Assembly: GCA_900073065.1 (NCBI GenBank)
Contig: FJOG01000026.1
Coordinates: 966,485 to 1,009,415 of the forward strand
DNA: 42,931 nt
Reading direction: 5' to 3'
Origin: Phialocephala subalpina
Taxonomy: Eukaryota; Ascomycota; Leotiomycetes; Helotiales; Mollisiaceae
How positions within the stretch are numbered: position 1 is the stretch's first letter; the number at the start of each line of letters is the position of its first letter. A program made the translations under genes and the position numbers. The notes beneath the pieces were generated by a model. That model saw only the letters and a program-made list of their open reading frames with translations, ran no database searches and was not told the DNA's origin. Below are positions 21,341 to 32,433 of this stretch, in pieces.

Positions 21341-21832
21341 GAGAACTAAAGATGAAGACAACTACTTTGTTTGGTTTAAATGGCGTTTCGAGGCATAATT
21401 TTATGCTTTAGGTATAGATAATTATTACTAAGCAATACATGTTAAACCATGCATTCGTTGTCTGGAGATACAACCTTCCCCGCACCTATCATGCCATCCC
21501 GCTGGTCTCTCAGCTCCTCATCTTTCCTCGATACCATATGGCGATGCCTATTCCCATTTTCAATAACCTAACGGTGACACAACATTGAATAACTGGTCTA
21601 TGCATTGACAGCGGTATTAGATTCCCTCCTCTTGCTTAGTGTAGAGTTGCACTTCCAAATACAGCTAGCTGCCTTTGGTTGACGTACGAAAGAGGCTTCG
21701 ATGAACGGATAGGAAAAATGAAAGTAATTGTTGAATCATTGGTACTAGAATGAACCACTACCACTGCCTGGACCGCTGTATCGATATGAATTGAAATGGA
21801 CTCGAAGCTCCAACAGATAGCACAAATCAAGA
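21341..21832. other. Spacer right of the island
   Basis: Composition recovers towards the GTPase gene. No gene seen. Confidence 0.45.
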
Positions 21833-23264
21833 TTAGCATGCTGGCGGTGTACCAGACCACCAATTCTTGACAGCGTCCCAAGCCCTCGAAACTGTTTCCA
21901 CTAACGGGGCTGCCTCAGCCTTCATGAAGGCAACTGCCACAGCTTTAGCTATATCAATCCATCCCCAAATGGATTCATGGGTTTCGAAATCATGAGGTTC
22001 AGATTGGCGACCTTCTGTCGTTGTTTCACCTGGCACACTCTCTTCTTTAGGATCCGCCTCATCTACCCCAAGAACAATCGCCCGGTCTTTGCTGAGGCGT
22101 ATCTTCGTCTGGAGTGTGTCTCCTTGAAGTGCTTTTGCCGCTTCTGTCTCCACCAGTAGCGTTTTACCCTCGATCTCTTCCGCAATCTGGAGCTTGGTTT
22201 GTGGGCATTGGTAGTACCGATCATGAATGAGCCTCTTTATTTCCGCGCTTCGCTCGGGCATCTTCTTGCGACGCGACAGCTGTGTTTCCCAATCTTGATC
22301 ACTCCTGCCGCCGTTGGGGATCCCGTGATTGTATATATATGCCCCCTTAAATCGTTGTGGGGGGTCTAGGACTGGTGCCACATCGTCCGCTGCGAGTTCT
22401 TCCATCCTCTCACGAGCCTCGCCAATCTCGTCTGGATGTATCTTGTCCCACTTCGTCGTAATAATTGTGATATTCTCGTAAAATCGCGGTCCGCAGAAGC
22501 ATTGCAGCCATCGAATGGTTTTGAGCTCACCAGCCTCCATGCGGTCCTTGGTGCTGCTGTGCAAAAATAACACCCCTGCAATTGTCACGAAGGAGCCCAG
22601 AGCAAGGAGACAGCTGACGATATTATTTAGGATGTCCATGTCGTTCATATCTGCGGCTCCAAAGCCAGGCGTGTCGACGAAGAGGTATTTGTTACCGTCA
22701 ATAATAGCAGGCCATATCCCGTATTCTCGTGTCCCTGAAATACGAAACTTAGCTATAACGGGACATCTAGGAACAGGAGGAGGATTAATTACCGGATTTC
22801 AAGGTACGGCCAATGCCAAATTTCTCACCAGTTAACTCCTCCAGAAGAGATGTCTTTCCAGACCCAGTCTCTCCCGTAATAAAAACCAGTTTGGCTCCTC
22901 CAAGGCTAGACAACAGTTAGATAGAATGAAGTGCGAGTCATATGCAACCAAGTACTCACTGTTTCTTAATAAAGTCCACTACTTGGAATGTAGCAGCCCC
23001 TTTCGCAGCCCTAAGAGCCCCTTTTAGCTGTTTGAAACCCCAGTCCCAGGACGTTGACTCTGTTGTTCCATCGCCTATCCCGATCTCCTCCCCGTGGTCC
23101 CTAGTAGTTATCTCTAAGTTTATAACCTGGACTTCGGTGTCATTTGGAGCCACGTCTGGTGTTGGTCCAATGTGTATGTCCACAGGCCCAGTAGTTGGCG
23201 AATGGTGTGTGCTCTCTAGAGCAAGACCGGTGAGGTCCTCCCAGCCATTTTCGTGAGAATCCAT
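21833..23264 (-). CDS. P-loop GTPase, AIG1/septin-like fungal G domain (intact)
   Basis: Exons 22960-23264, 22793-22905 and 21833-22734 make 439 codons plus stop. Residues 1-100 are acidic and threonine-rich. Exons 2-3 carry a G domain: G1 I-T-G-E-T-G-S-G-K-T-S-L-L, G3 F-V-D-T-P-G-F-G, then G-V-L-F-L-H-S-S-T-K-D-R and L-Q-C-F-C-G, and G4 I-T-T-K-W-D, as in AIG1-like GTPases of fungi (TKWD in place of NKxD). C-terminal: charged helices, a long acidic linker, and a final helix with paired tryptophans (K-N-W-W). Known of the class: nucleotide-switch proteins, several acting in membrane or immune-like responses; function here unknown. No transmembrane segment is certain. It is the only intact gene inside the array's interruption, on the same strand as the array but unrelated to it. 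Upstream start at ATG 23264 chosen; nothing in frame further up begins with ATG. Confidence 0.85.
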
Positions 23265-23560
23265 TCGGACTGCTATCGGCAATGACAGCTGCAATAGTGG
23301 AAAGAGATTGAGAACCTAGCGAGAAACGACAATTTTGGGACCATGCACTTTTGTGAGATAGAAAACACAGTGATCCGGGAGACGTGCTATCTCGAATGTA
23401 GGCTACAACATTGGTCCGCATTTTGCCTACTGTCGTGTCCGTTGACCGTTGGTTGGCGGGTGGTTACACAGCATAGCCGCCCGTGGCCAGAGAGCCTTAT
23501 CATTTCTCGGTGACCAAGCTAGGAATCGTCTGGAAGGGGGAACATGGATGAAACTGAAGC
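23265..23560. promoter_or_regulatory. Upstream region of the GTPase gene
   Basis: Presumed promoter by position only; no motif is called. Confidence 0.3.
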
Positions 23561-24115
23561 TTCTATTGTCAAACTAGGTAACAGAGCTGGGCATCACCGA
23601 CAAGGGATATCTCGTCCTCGCGCCCATCGACGCCCGTCTGGGAGACTTAGGCATCCTGGCTGCGGCTCGCTTCGCGAGTTCCGTTGTCAATACTGAAGGA
23701 TACTTATGTTCACCTTCATTGTCATGGCCCGCGGCTTCGCTGCGCTTCTGGTTCTTTCCTCTCGCCCTCATTGTGGCAGTATACTCGCGCAGCCAGCGCC
23801 ACCACCTCAGGTACAGCCAATAGTCGACGGGTGTGCATCGACGATCGTGGTGGATGCCCTTGTGCGGCAAGACGTTCACGGTCGAATTGAGCATGAGAAG
23901 TCAGTGTATGCGGAGTGTCGCTGGCGAAAGGAGTCCATGCCGCTGGGCGTCCACCAGGCTTTGTACACGGCCAATCTGCCTTGCAAGTCTTGTTTGCTGG
24001 CCGTGCAGGCCGATCCGGATTAGGGAGTCGACGAACTTCGGCAACCTCTCGCAATCTGCGTGTTGAACATCGTGTTAGGGTGCTGGAAGTCAACGCAAGT
24101 GTCATCTGCTGGAAG
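23561..24115. other. GC-rich block with several overlapping open frames
   Basis: Composition is clearly richer in G and C than both flanks. Frames of 68-127 codons are open on both strands (for example plus 23706-24023, minus 23574-23894 and minus 23722-24105), which is expected from GC content alone. None shows a motif I recognise. It could be a decayed gene, an acquired fragment or a GC-rich repeat. Confidence 0.4.
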
Positions 24116-24845
24116 TAAAGCCCTCCTGCCTGGGTAAGTCAAACTCAGCCGCTTCGGTGCTTGTTGGTGACTGGTTTGAATCTTATGCCTGAGGCCACTA
24201 GATCGTACAGCCACAGCGCAGCCACTCCTGGAAGGGGCAATTAGAGCCGAGAACATTTCTTGATATTTGCAGACTATGAAATTGTCTCCCCCTGGAAATG
24301 CATCACCTTATTGACTAAAACATTTAAAAAATACTTGTATAGTATACCAGCTACTGATTATTAATGCCACTTGAGTTTTAAGTCCCAAGAGTATCGTAAA
24401 AGTAAAGTAAATATAAATTAAATATAAGATTAATTTAAAAGTAATAATTTATTGGTTTATTTTAAGTAAGTCCTTATATAATTTCTCAGGAAGAAACTAC
24501 CTAATTAGAAAGCCAAAATAATTAAGTACGAGATTATATTGTTTAGAATAGGAATAATATGATCTTATATCAAAATTTTTGTAATTCAAATGAAATATTA
24601 ATTATATTAAGGGATTCTCGCTACGTAGGGATATCGGTTAGGCCGGTGGAGATATCTAAGAATGAGTTTTAGGACTTGCCTACACACTAGAAATGCTCGA
24701 AATTAGAGAGGACTTGACGCTTGTACATATCATGATCAAGGCTACTCATATATTCTTCTGACAATGCCCACAGTCTATCCTCATGATGAATCGTGCTACC
24801 ATAATTCATCCCACAACTCTCCATCTCCAGATCCTTAACTACGTA
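24116..24845. other. AT-rich spacer
   Basis: From about 24290 to 24700 the sequence is AT-rich with no gene, a smaller version of the island at 19.7-21.3 kb. Confidence 0.5.
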
Positions 24846-25512
24846 TCAATACTCCTGCAAGAAGATCTTTGTGCTGTAGACCATGTACCTAGGGCCAGGC
24901 AAAGTTTTTTGGAAGCGGTGTCTAGACCAACTCATATTGGCAACATATGAGCCCCAGGCAGCTCGATCCGAGAGGCTAAGGCTGCTCGAGCTAGGTCCAT
25001 CATAAGAACGAGGAGTCAGCCAGTCCGAAATAATCTTCATGTATCCTTCGTTGTATGGAGAGCTGGCTGAGTCGTAGATTCTCTCGACGTCGTGCTCAAA
25101 GCTGATCAGGATAACATTTTGATAGGTTCCTGGTAGCCCAGTACCTATGCCTGGCCTATGTAGATTGAATATATTTTCGTAGTAATTCTCTTTGTACATG
25201 TCGTAGAAGTGGGTGCTGCTGGCTCCCAGGAGTCGCTGTCCAATCGGTGTAAGATAGCTAAAGATCTGATGATGGATTCAGTCGGAAGCTTGGTAATCAA
25301 TGAACCTGTTTGAAGAACTATTCCTTTCTCAGTTCTAGATTCAGAATCAGGAATCTTCATCACATACTTCGGGGCTCAGTGCGCTGCATTGTGCTTTGCA
25401 TTTTGTTTCCCTCCTCGCCGAGCTCCTTTCTCACAGGGACGACGGCGGCAGCAGTGCTGGGCGCTGGCCCGTTGTGCTTCAAATCGCTCATGGACGATGC
25501 TGTTGTTGACAT
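24846..25512 (-). pseudogene. F-box-like array paralogue 12, one-base frameshift
   Basis: Exon 1 is 25368-25512 (48 residues, alanine- and charge-rich), with phase-1 donor CGA-A|GTATGT and acceptor GAATAG|TT before 25317. The core starts Q-T-G-S-L-I-T-K-L-P-T-E-S-I, then shifts frame. In the next frame it continues Q-I-F-S-Y-L-T-P-I-G-Q-R-L-L-G-A-S and F-Y-D-M-Y-K-E-N-Y-Y, to stop at 24846. Adding one base (ATC-CAT-CAG for ATC-ATC-AG) at about 25270 would join them; exon lengths then total a multiple of three. The C-terminal part has I-I-S-D-W-L-T-P-R-S and ends K-I-F-L-Q-E-Y. The lesion falls inside the F-box-like helices, so the gene as read would be null. Confidence 0.75.
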
Positions 25513-26029
25513 TCGAGATGAACAATTGTTGATGTTTAGGGCGTGCTGCCGGCAGATGATGCACAGAGTAACGCGACTTGGGGTCTAGTGTTGCGCTTTG
25601 TGGGTATCAATGACAGAAGGAGGAGGGGAGGTTTGTTGTAGCTTAAAAAGGTAAACGTGTCTCGGAAGAGGCTATGGAGGCGAGGAATTATTCTGCCCGG
25701 CTGGGACATTCAACGGTCAGCTGAGTACTTTGGATCACATCAGGCGAAGGCAATAGTCTCTCACGGATTCATTCACATTCTCAATGGCAAGATACCAGAT
25801 TATGTAGAGAAGCAATCAATTTAGTCTGTGCAGATACGAGATTGATATCCGCAGATATCAAGAGTCTACCCAGGTATTTCCAGGTCTGGGAAAGAAAGCT
25901 GTACTCATACAAAACAATAATCTAGTAATCTCCACATCAACATCTGTAGCCTGCCTGTCAACATATCCTTCATGCAAGCCACACGATGCAAACTCTTCTT
26001 ATGCAGTACCAATTACCCTTGGCTCCAAA
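25513..26029. other. Spacer between paralogues 12 and 13
   Basis: Nothing coding seen. Confidence 0.45.
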
Positions 26030-28247
26030 TCAAAGTTTCAAAAATCCAATCCAGGACTTGACACGGGCTGTATGCTTTGGGTTCTCCCAGACCTTTGGTC
26101 CACGAACAACCTCCTTGACCTTCTCCTCCTGCTTGATCACCATGACATCCTTGCTAGAGCTTGCAATGTTCTCAACGGAATTGACCTCCTTGACCTTTTC
26201 TTCCTCCTCCATCTCGACGATATCCTTGCTCGAACTCGCAATGTTCTCAACGGCTTCAACCCCCTTGGTGTTCTCGATCATAGCGGTACCGACAACATTC
26301 ATGTCTTCGCACTTCTCGATGACCAGATGTTCGACACTGGCGCCAACGGCAACTTCGGCCTTCATGGCGAATTGCTCCTCAACAGCCTTGAATCCCTTCG
26401 TATCCATGATAAGCTTGCCACCCTTTCTGCTCTTTCCTCCCTTTGCCTTCTTCGTAACCTTCGCATCCTTGACGCCCAATGCAGCCTTCTTATCTCTCTT
26501 GGCCTTCGCCGCTGCTCTCTTGAGTCTGTCTTTCTCTCTACGCGCATCTGCCTCAGCCCGTTGCTTTGCGATTGCAGCAGCGATAGCCTCCCGCTTCTTA
26601 GCACGCTCGATGGCCTTCTTCTTTGCCTCGATCTCCTGGTTCAATAGCTCTCTAACCTCCTCAAAGTAAATGTCCTTCAGATTCTCACGCTCATCCAACG
26701 TATTATTCTTCAGGTCCTTTGTTTGGGCGAAGGTGCGGACATAGGAGGGAAGGATCCAATCTTGGATGATCTCGATGTATGGGGTGGATTTGTTTGGGTT
26801 GCGATGGCTGTAGAACTTGTCTTCGCTCCAGCTGACAGCGATAGCCGTCTCGTAGTAGTTGTTCTTATACACGTCATACAGACCTCGGCAAGTTGCGCCC
26901 AGAATTCGTTGGGTGGCAGGGCCAAGATTCTTGAATATCTCCTTTTGGAGTACAGCAGGCAGCTTTGTGAGATAACTGTTGCTCTTTTGCTCTCCTGTGA
27001 TCTGCGTTAGCACTTTTCAAAAACATGATGCGGGATGATGGGTACCTCGTGGGCTGTTAAAGTAGGTCACTCTCTCGAGCACAGCCTCCTTGAGATTCTT
27101 GCCCTTTCTAGTAGTAAAGGTGACGACCGCAAGCTCCTCCTTTCTCTTGAAAAGAATATTCTCCGACGGCTCTGGGGTGACCTCGTGATCCTCCTCCTCA
27201 TCGATGATATCATTAACCTCCTCCTGGGTGACAGGATCCGTGGCCCCACCCTGACTGACTGGATCAATGACCTCCTCGACCATTCTCTTTCCTAAGGCTT
27301 TCTCCGAAGGAGGTGGAGTAACCTCGCGCTGCTCGCGCTCCTTGTGCTCGCTGGCAGCAGCTGCCTCTCCCTTATCATGCCCAATGATATACTCGTCGAC
27401 ATCCTCAACCTTCTGCTTCTTGGCAGTTCTCTCTGGCGATGATGCGATATGTCCGGCATCGTTGGCCTCGCTGACAAACTCGACCTTTCGCTTGTTGTTT
27501 GTGGTCTTCTTAGGTGGAGGAGTGTCGAACTCGACTTGATCGTTCTCGTTGTCAGATCCGCTGACATTCTCAATCTTCTGCTTCTTGGAAGCTTGCTCTA
27601 ATGATTCGGTAGTATATTCGACATCGTCGCCTTTGCTGACGAGCTCAGCTTTGCGCTTGCCCAATGCCTTCTCTGATGGTGGTGGGGTTGTATCGCGTTC
27701 AATATTTTTTTCGGTGATATGCTCGATTTCTTCCTTGATAGAAGAGTTCGCGGAAAGTGGTGATGAAGGAATACTCTCGAGAGTGTCGCGCTCGCTGGTG
27801 GATGCGCTGCCAAGGTCGTCGGAATCAGAAGAGGACGCGGTGATGTCGCCGTCGACTTCGGTCTTCTGGTGTCCTGTCGCAGCCGTCAGTAATGTTGTGA
27901 GCTGTAGTCGCGATAAAGGTTTACCTTGTGCCTCATTATCCTCGACCTTGATGGTGGTAGACGCCGAAGTGGAAGCACGCACGCGTTTGAAGACAGCATC
28001 AACTTGTTCTGCCTTGAAGAAAAGCGTGAGCGGCTTCTTGACTCCCTTCTTGACTGTGTTGATGGTTAGTAGGTTATGTTCAGTGGAAGCGAGGTCGCAT
28101 ACCTTTGTTCATGCCTTTGGCAAAGAAGCCTTGGCTTTGGATAGGGCTGGTGGACTCGCCGGAGACAACAGAGGTTGCGCGGCTGCGGGGGAGATCGTTT
28201 GCGGCGGGGGTGGTTGCCTTGCGGCGGCTGATTTGGATTCGAGTCAT
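26030..28247 (-). CDS. F-box-like array paralogue 13, long nuclear-type fusion form
   Basis: Exons 28103-28247, 27925-28053, 27046-27873 and 26030-26994, 688 codons plus stop. The last intron is the family phase-1 intron (CGA-G|GTACCC...ATCACAG|GA). Residues 1-367 are unique in the array: basic start, an F-F-A-K-G segment, a K-K-P-L-T-L-F-F motif, then four degenerate repeats near 154, 209, 277 and 324 (T-P-P-P-S-E-K-A-L-G-K-R-K or relatives), two followed by K-K-Q-K-(I/V)-E, which look like nuclear localisation signals. The F-box-like core (about 375-420) is typical: Y-L-T-K-L-P...I-F-K-N-L-G-P-A-T-Q-R-I-L-G-A-T-C, then W-I-L-P. A long lysine/alanine helix follows. Two copies of V-E-N-I-A-S-S-S-K-D lie near 616 and 641. 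Intron 2 (51 nt) could be retained in frame, adding 17 residues. Likely a nuclear protein; role unknown. Confidence 0.75.
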
Positions 28248-28829
28248 GGTGACTGTATCCTTTTTCGCAATGCAGATGTTCGCGTCGTGTAGGTATTCGC
28301 TTTGCAAATGGATGTTGCGTTGCGAATTGGGGTTGCGCTGGCGAAAGACAGGTTGACGAACTTGGAAAAAGAAGAAGCTGGAGACGCGACCTTGATCGTG
28401 TTGAAGAGCTGCAGAAGATCGCGCTAAAACAACATTTAGCGTGAGGCTAAGCGGAACAAAAAAGAGCTGTAAATTTTTTGTTTTTGACGTATGATTTTGA
28501 AAGTGAATGCGCTTGAGGTTTCTTCGCGCCTCAAAACCTCAACGCAACACGATCACTTACCGATTCCTCAACATACGTAAAAGTGACACCTCCCAACTCT
28601 TAGCGTATGCTTTAGATATTACCAAGAATCATTTAGAACCATTTGGAAGCATACATCATAGCCTTCACGAACATCACGGTCTTGAATCACATGACCTTCA
28701 ATATCTGTTAAACTTTCGGACAATAACTAGTAAATGCACCCGCAATAGGGCAACGAATCTCGAATTCCATGCATTTCCCCAGCTATCATAAAGGCAAGAA
28801 CTAAAGGCTATGATCTTCCTAAAATCTTT
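28248..28829. other. Spacer between paralogues 13 and 14
   Basis: Presumed promoter of paralogue 13 next to 28247; nothing coding recognised. Confidence 0.45.
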
Positions 28830-29603
28830 CTACGAGCTTTTCTGTTCCTCCAAATACTCCAACATGATCTTTCCATGCTTGTACACCTTCAAAGTTGCAG
28901 GTTTCCCTGTAGCCTTTCTGTGTGACATTAGGGCCTGGAAGTACCAGAACTGAGTGGCGCTGGAGAGCGCCGGAAGGGTAGGTTGAACCCAATCGAGCAA
29001 GATGTATTTGTATGCAAGTGAAACCCCGCCGTCGTGTATTGCCAGATATTCATCCATATGGACTCGAACCAACTGCGTCAAATAGTACTCTGTGAAAACG
29101 TCATAGAATGCCTTGCAGGTAGCTCCCATGATCCTGCGTGCAGCCGGGCCATAATACTGAAATATTTGAAGAAGTAATTCGGTGGGGAGCTTCGGGAGAC
29201 GTCCACACTGGGAAGCTAGGTAATGTCAGCTCGGTTTTCGACTTCATGATTCTTCTCAACTCACCACGCTGTATTTGGCTAGTGTTCTTGCTCTCGAGCT
29301 TGACTTCTGCTGGAGCTTCGCGTTCACCGCCTGCAGAACATGAGTCAGCTCAAGAGTCAAGATCAGCCAGTTGATGTTGTTACAAGCCTGGTTGCCTTAC
29401 CTGTTCTCATGTCGCCTTCTCTAGTCTCCCACTTCATACCAGCATTCTGTGAGATCATATCTTCAGCTTCAACAACGTTAATACATGTTATCATTCCCGG
29501 ATCGAGGAATACGCACTTTGCTGTTCTTCTCGGGCTTCCGACTTCTTCTCCCCCCAGCCTTGCGAGGCTTCATCTTTCCGATTTTGTGCTTTGGCTTACC
29601 CAT
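28830..29603 (-). CDS. F-box-like array paralogue 14 (intact)
   Basis: Exons 29517-29603, 29401-29446, 29265-29330 and 28830-29215, 194 codons plus stop. Exon 1 is very basic (M-G-K-P-K-H-K-I-G-K-M-K-P-R-K). The last intron is the family intron (CGT-G|GTGAGT...CCTAG|CT). The core starts at about residue 72: R-L-P-K-L-P-T-E-L-L-L-Q-I-F-Q-Y-Y-G-P-A-A-R-R-I-M-G-A-T-C, then H-M-D-E-Y and I-L-L-D-W-V-Q-P. It ends H-G-K-I-M-L-E-Y-L-E-E-Q. With 15, 16 and 17 it forms a sub-group marked by (I/V)-R-(I/V/M)-H-(I/M/L)-D-E or related motifs and basic first exons. The first junction (phase 0, 70-nt intron, acceptor before 29446) is the least certain. Confidence 0.7.
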
Positions 29604-30000
29604 GGCTACTGAGTGGTTAAAAAATAGCACTGGAGAGTTGTGTTCGGAGTGAGTGCGATATCGAGAGGACGTCTGGAGGTCAGGGTACTGGTCGTTAAGC
29701 GAGATCGAATGTCATTCTCCGATTCAGACATATTCCATCTCCACTCAATGTGGGAAGGGAAATGAAATATTTAGTGGCTTGTCTGATGTATTGAACATGG
29801 GAGTAAAGAAGAAGGCGGAGCGCTCTCATGAAGAGTGACGTCCCACCACACCTTTTTCTAGATGTCAGAAATTTTTTGATTGTTTGATAGAAGCACATAT
29901 ATTACAGAGACGCCAACTGAGAGAAAAAAGCCAACCATTTCATTCGAAGCCCCGCTACCAAGCCATCAAAGACTGGGAAATAATCTAAAACCCTGCCTAC
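29604..30000. other. Spacer between paralogues 14 and 15
   Basis: Nothing coding recognised. Confidence 0.45.
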
Positions 30001-30693
30001 CTACTCACCACTGGCGGATGTACCACAGAAAAGCTGCATGAAAATACGACCACACTTCCATTCCTTGAGAGTAGGATCTCTCGTGTTCTTTCTCGCCTTT
30101 TTCATTCCCAATCTGTTGCAAAGCTCTGCAGACCACAAGTCAAACGTAAACAAGTCCGACTTCATCTTATTCTTGTGCCCCAATTCCTCAGTCCAATGCA
30201 TCAAGATAGATTTATGAGCAGTCGAGGTATCGTCCTTATGCGCAGCCCGGTATTCATCGATATGGATTCGAATGCCTTTCTCATAGTGATATTTCTTCCA
30301 TACCTTATAAAGTGGCTTACAGGTGGCCCCGAGAAGTCGTCTTGCCGCTGGTTGGAGGTTGTCGAAGATTTGGAGATGCAACTCGGTTGGGAGCTTGGCA
30401 AGGATGCTGTTCTGGTCCGCTGTGGGAATTATTAGCAGTAGCGAGTAGTACAATGGTTCGAACTTACCTCGTGGATGGTGGGTTTCATCGGCATTGCCCT
30501 CAATTTCTGCCTCCTCAACACTCCCACTTGATATGGTACCAGGAGCCTCAGCTTCGAAGTTGGTCAGCTCACCGTATCGTCATCACCTCAGGATCGGACA
30601 CCTACCCGCTTGATTCTCCTCACCCTCCGCCTTCTTCTTAATCTCAGGTCCAAGTTCCATGTCCTTTGCCCTATCGTTGTTGAAATTCTCCAT
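30001..30693 (-). CDS. F-box-like array paralogue 15 (intact)
   Basis: Exons 30606-30693, 30468-30551 and 30001-30419, 196 codons plus stop. All junctions are phase 1; the second is the family intron (CGA-G|GTAAGT, branch GCTAAT, acceptor CCCACAG|CG). The first 57 residues are acidic with a short lysine run. The core is I-L-A-K-L-P-T-E-L-H-L-Q-I-F-D-N-L, then P-A-A-R-R-L-L-G-A-T-C, L-Y-K-V-W-K-K-Y-H-Y and I-R-I-H-I-D-E-Y. The C-terminal motif is weaker (K-C-G-R-I-F-M-Q-L-F). No lesion; no signal peptide or membrane helix. Confidence 0.8.
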
Positions 30694-31117
30694 GGTGACT
30701 ACTTGTCTTCGAAATGAGGTTGGATTGGAAGTGGAATGGAAAGGAAGTTGAAGAATCAGGTCGTTGATATGCTCTACAAAATCGCGCTAGTCCTCGCTAA
30801 GCTGAACCTTCCATCTTCGATCTTCAGCGTCTCTGTTGCCTTCAGAATGATCAATGTCGAATCGGAGAATCTGGGCAGGGAAGTCACTGTCTAATCGCCT
30901 GCAACGAGAAGGATGGTTTGGTGCAAGATCAAGAGTTTGGAGACCCCTCAAAACTTGGGAAGAAAAAGGACAGGAAACATGAAACCCGATGAACGCCCGT
31001 TTCTTGGACGTCCACTGGAGATTTTCGAGAGGGCTTTGTTGAGGTATTGATAAAGTCTCTACATTATGTAATTTACTGTTGATACCATCAGAAGAAAAAC
31101 AAGCAACGCCCCCAAAG
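30694..31117. other. Spacer between paralogues 15 and 16
   Basis: A minus frame covers 30787-31230 and overlaps the decayed 3' end of paralogue 16, but shows no motif. Taken as non-coding. Confidence 0.4.
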
Positions 31118-31995
31118 TCATGATGTCCAATAGCTCCCCTTCCTCCCAGCCGTATAAAAGTGGCAAACGCCACACCGACACCGATCCTGCTCTTCCACAA
31201 ACTCCAAGATCTGATTCCGATACACGACACACATGTCCGTAGTCCTCAATCTTCCACCTCTCTCATGTTCCAGCACATGAAACTTTGCTACCCTCTTCCG
31301 CGGCCCAACAGTACATGACTTGATCAGGGGATGCAAAATTGAGCTGTCGTGTAGGACTGTACTACTCGGCGAAGATGGAATGATAAGCGCTCGAATATGC
31401 AAGAGATCATTCGTCCAGGTGCATTCGGATTTTAGGTTCAAAGGAGCATGCCTTCCATAGCTTGTAAAGAGTTTCGCAGGTTGCACCGAGCAGACGGCGG
31501 CTGGCGGGACCCAGATGATCGAAAATCAGACGCTGGATCTCTGGCGTGAAGCGGAAGAGGATATTTAGTTGATGGAGTTGGACTCGAGTATTCTTGGTTC
31601 TTTTCAATGGAAGCAAGTACATTGGTCGTGTTGGAAGGGACGGGTTGACTGTGACGATGAGAGAATACGATAGATGTGGTTCGGGTGGGAACCGCAACTT
31701 GATTTCTAGTCGAGGAGAGTGGACTCGGCTCCTCTTGCCCTTTCTCAGGTGTTCTAATTGTCTTCGCTGTTGAGATACTGCCGGCTTGCTCTTGGAGATA
31801 ATAGGGTATGTAAGGTATTGTTGAAGATGCTGATTTCCCGAATTGCCTACTTTGGAAAGCATTAGTATTGGTCACGAGGTAGACGAAGAGTGGCAGCAGC
31901 ATACCGCCCTCGCGCTGTGCACGAGGTGCGGCCTTTTTCCGACGATCAGATGAGTTCAGCTTGCTCTTCGCGACGATGAAGCTGCCCAAGTGCAA
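31118..31995 (-). pseudogene. F-box-like array paralogue 16, frameshifted, family intron absent
   Basis: Exon from 31905 upward reads A-K-S-K-L-N-S-S-D-R-R-K-K-A-A-P-R, with no in-frame ATG found. A phase-1 intron follows (GGC-G|GTATGC, acceptor before 31849). Exon 2 runs to the core, where the sequence is C-G-A-G-T-C-C-A-A (R-V-Q) uninterrupted: exactly the spliced form of the junction where sisters have the conserved intron. The core is L-F-R-F-T-P-E-I-Q-R-L-I-F-D-H-L-G-P-A-S, then R-R-L-L-G-A-T-C and R-M-H-L-D-E, then TGA at 31407. The next frame carries the sub-group C-terminus (R-N-Q-I-L-E-F-V-E-E-Q) down to 31118. So: a frameshift near 31407 and probably a lost start. Confidence 0.65.
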
Positions 31996-32433
31996 GTCGT
32001 CTCGATCAATGGCGAATGTAGCCTAGGTTGCGTGTGTTCCTAGTGCAAGGTCAGGCTCGATGCACTCTAATGCTTTTTTGCTATGACTGGGTGCGAACTT
32101 GAAGCGCGATAGTGTCGCATGGGGTGATGAGGAAGGTTGATGCTAGGAAGGGCGAGCAAGGGACATTAAACGTAAATGGAATGTTCGAGCAGAGATAGAT
32201 TTTTTGAGCAGCGCCGGCTCGGCTTGACCCCCAACCCCATAATACGAGGCGCTAATACCCGATATATATCCTCATTCCTCGAAACAAGAACTGTTATATG
32301 TCACTCAAAGGGATACTAATGGATGAAGACATCGATCCATCAATTCTTTGCTACCTCTGAAGTTTTGTACACATCCCAAGACGCTCGAGCTATGCCTGCA
32401 TCAATCTCATGCCAAACCAATGTACAAACACCA
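31996..32433. other. Spacer between paralogues 16 and 17
   Basis: No gene seen. Confidence 0.45.

Noticed and set aside
23574..24105. A gene in the GC-rich block
   Set aside because: Several frames are open on both strands at once, as expected from composition, and none has a recognisable domain.
30787..31230. 147-codon minus frame downstream of paralogue 16
   Set aside because: It overlaps the decayed C-terminus of paralogue 16 in another frame and shows no motif.
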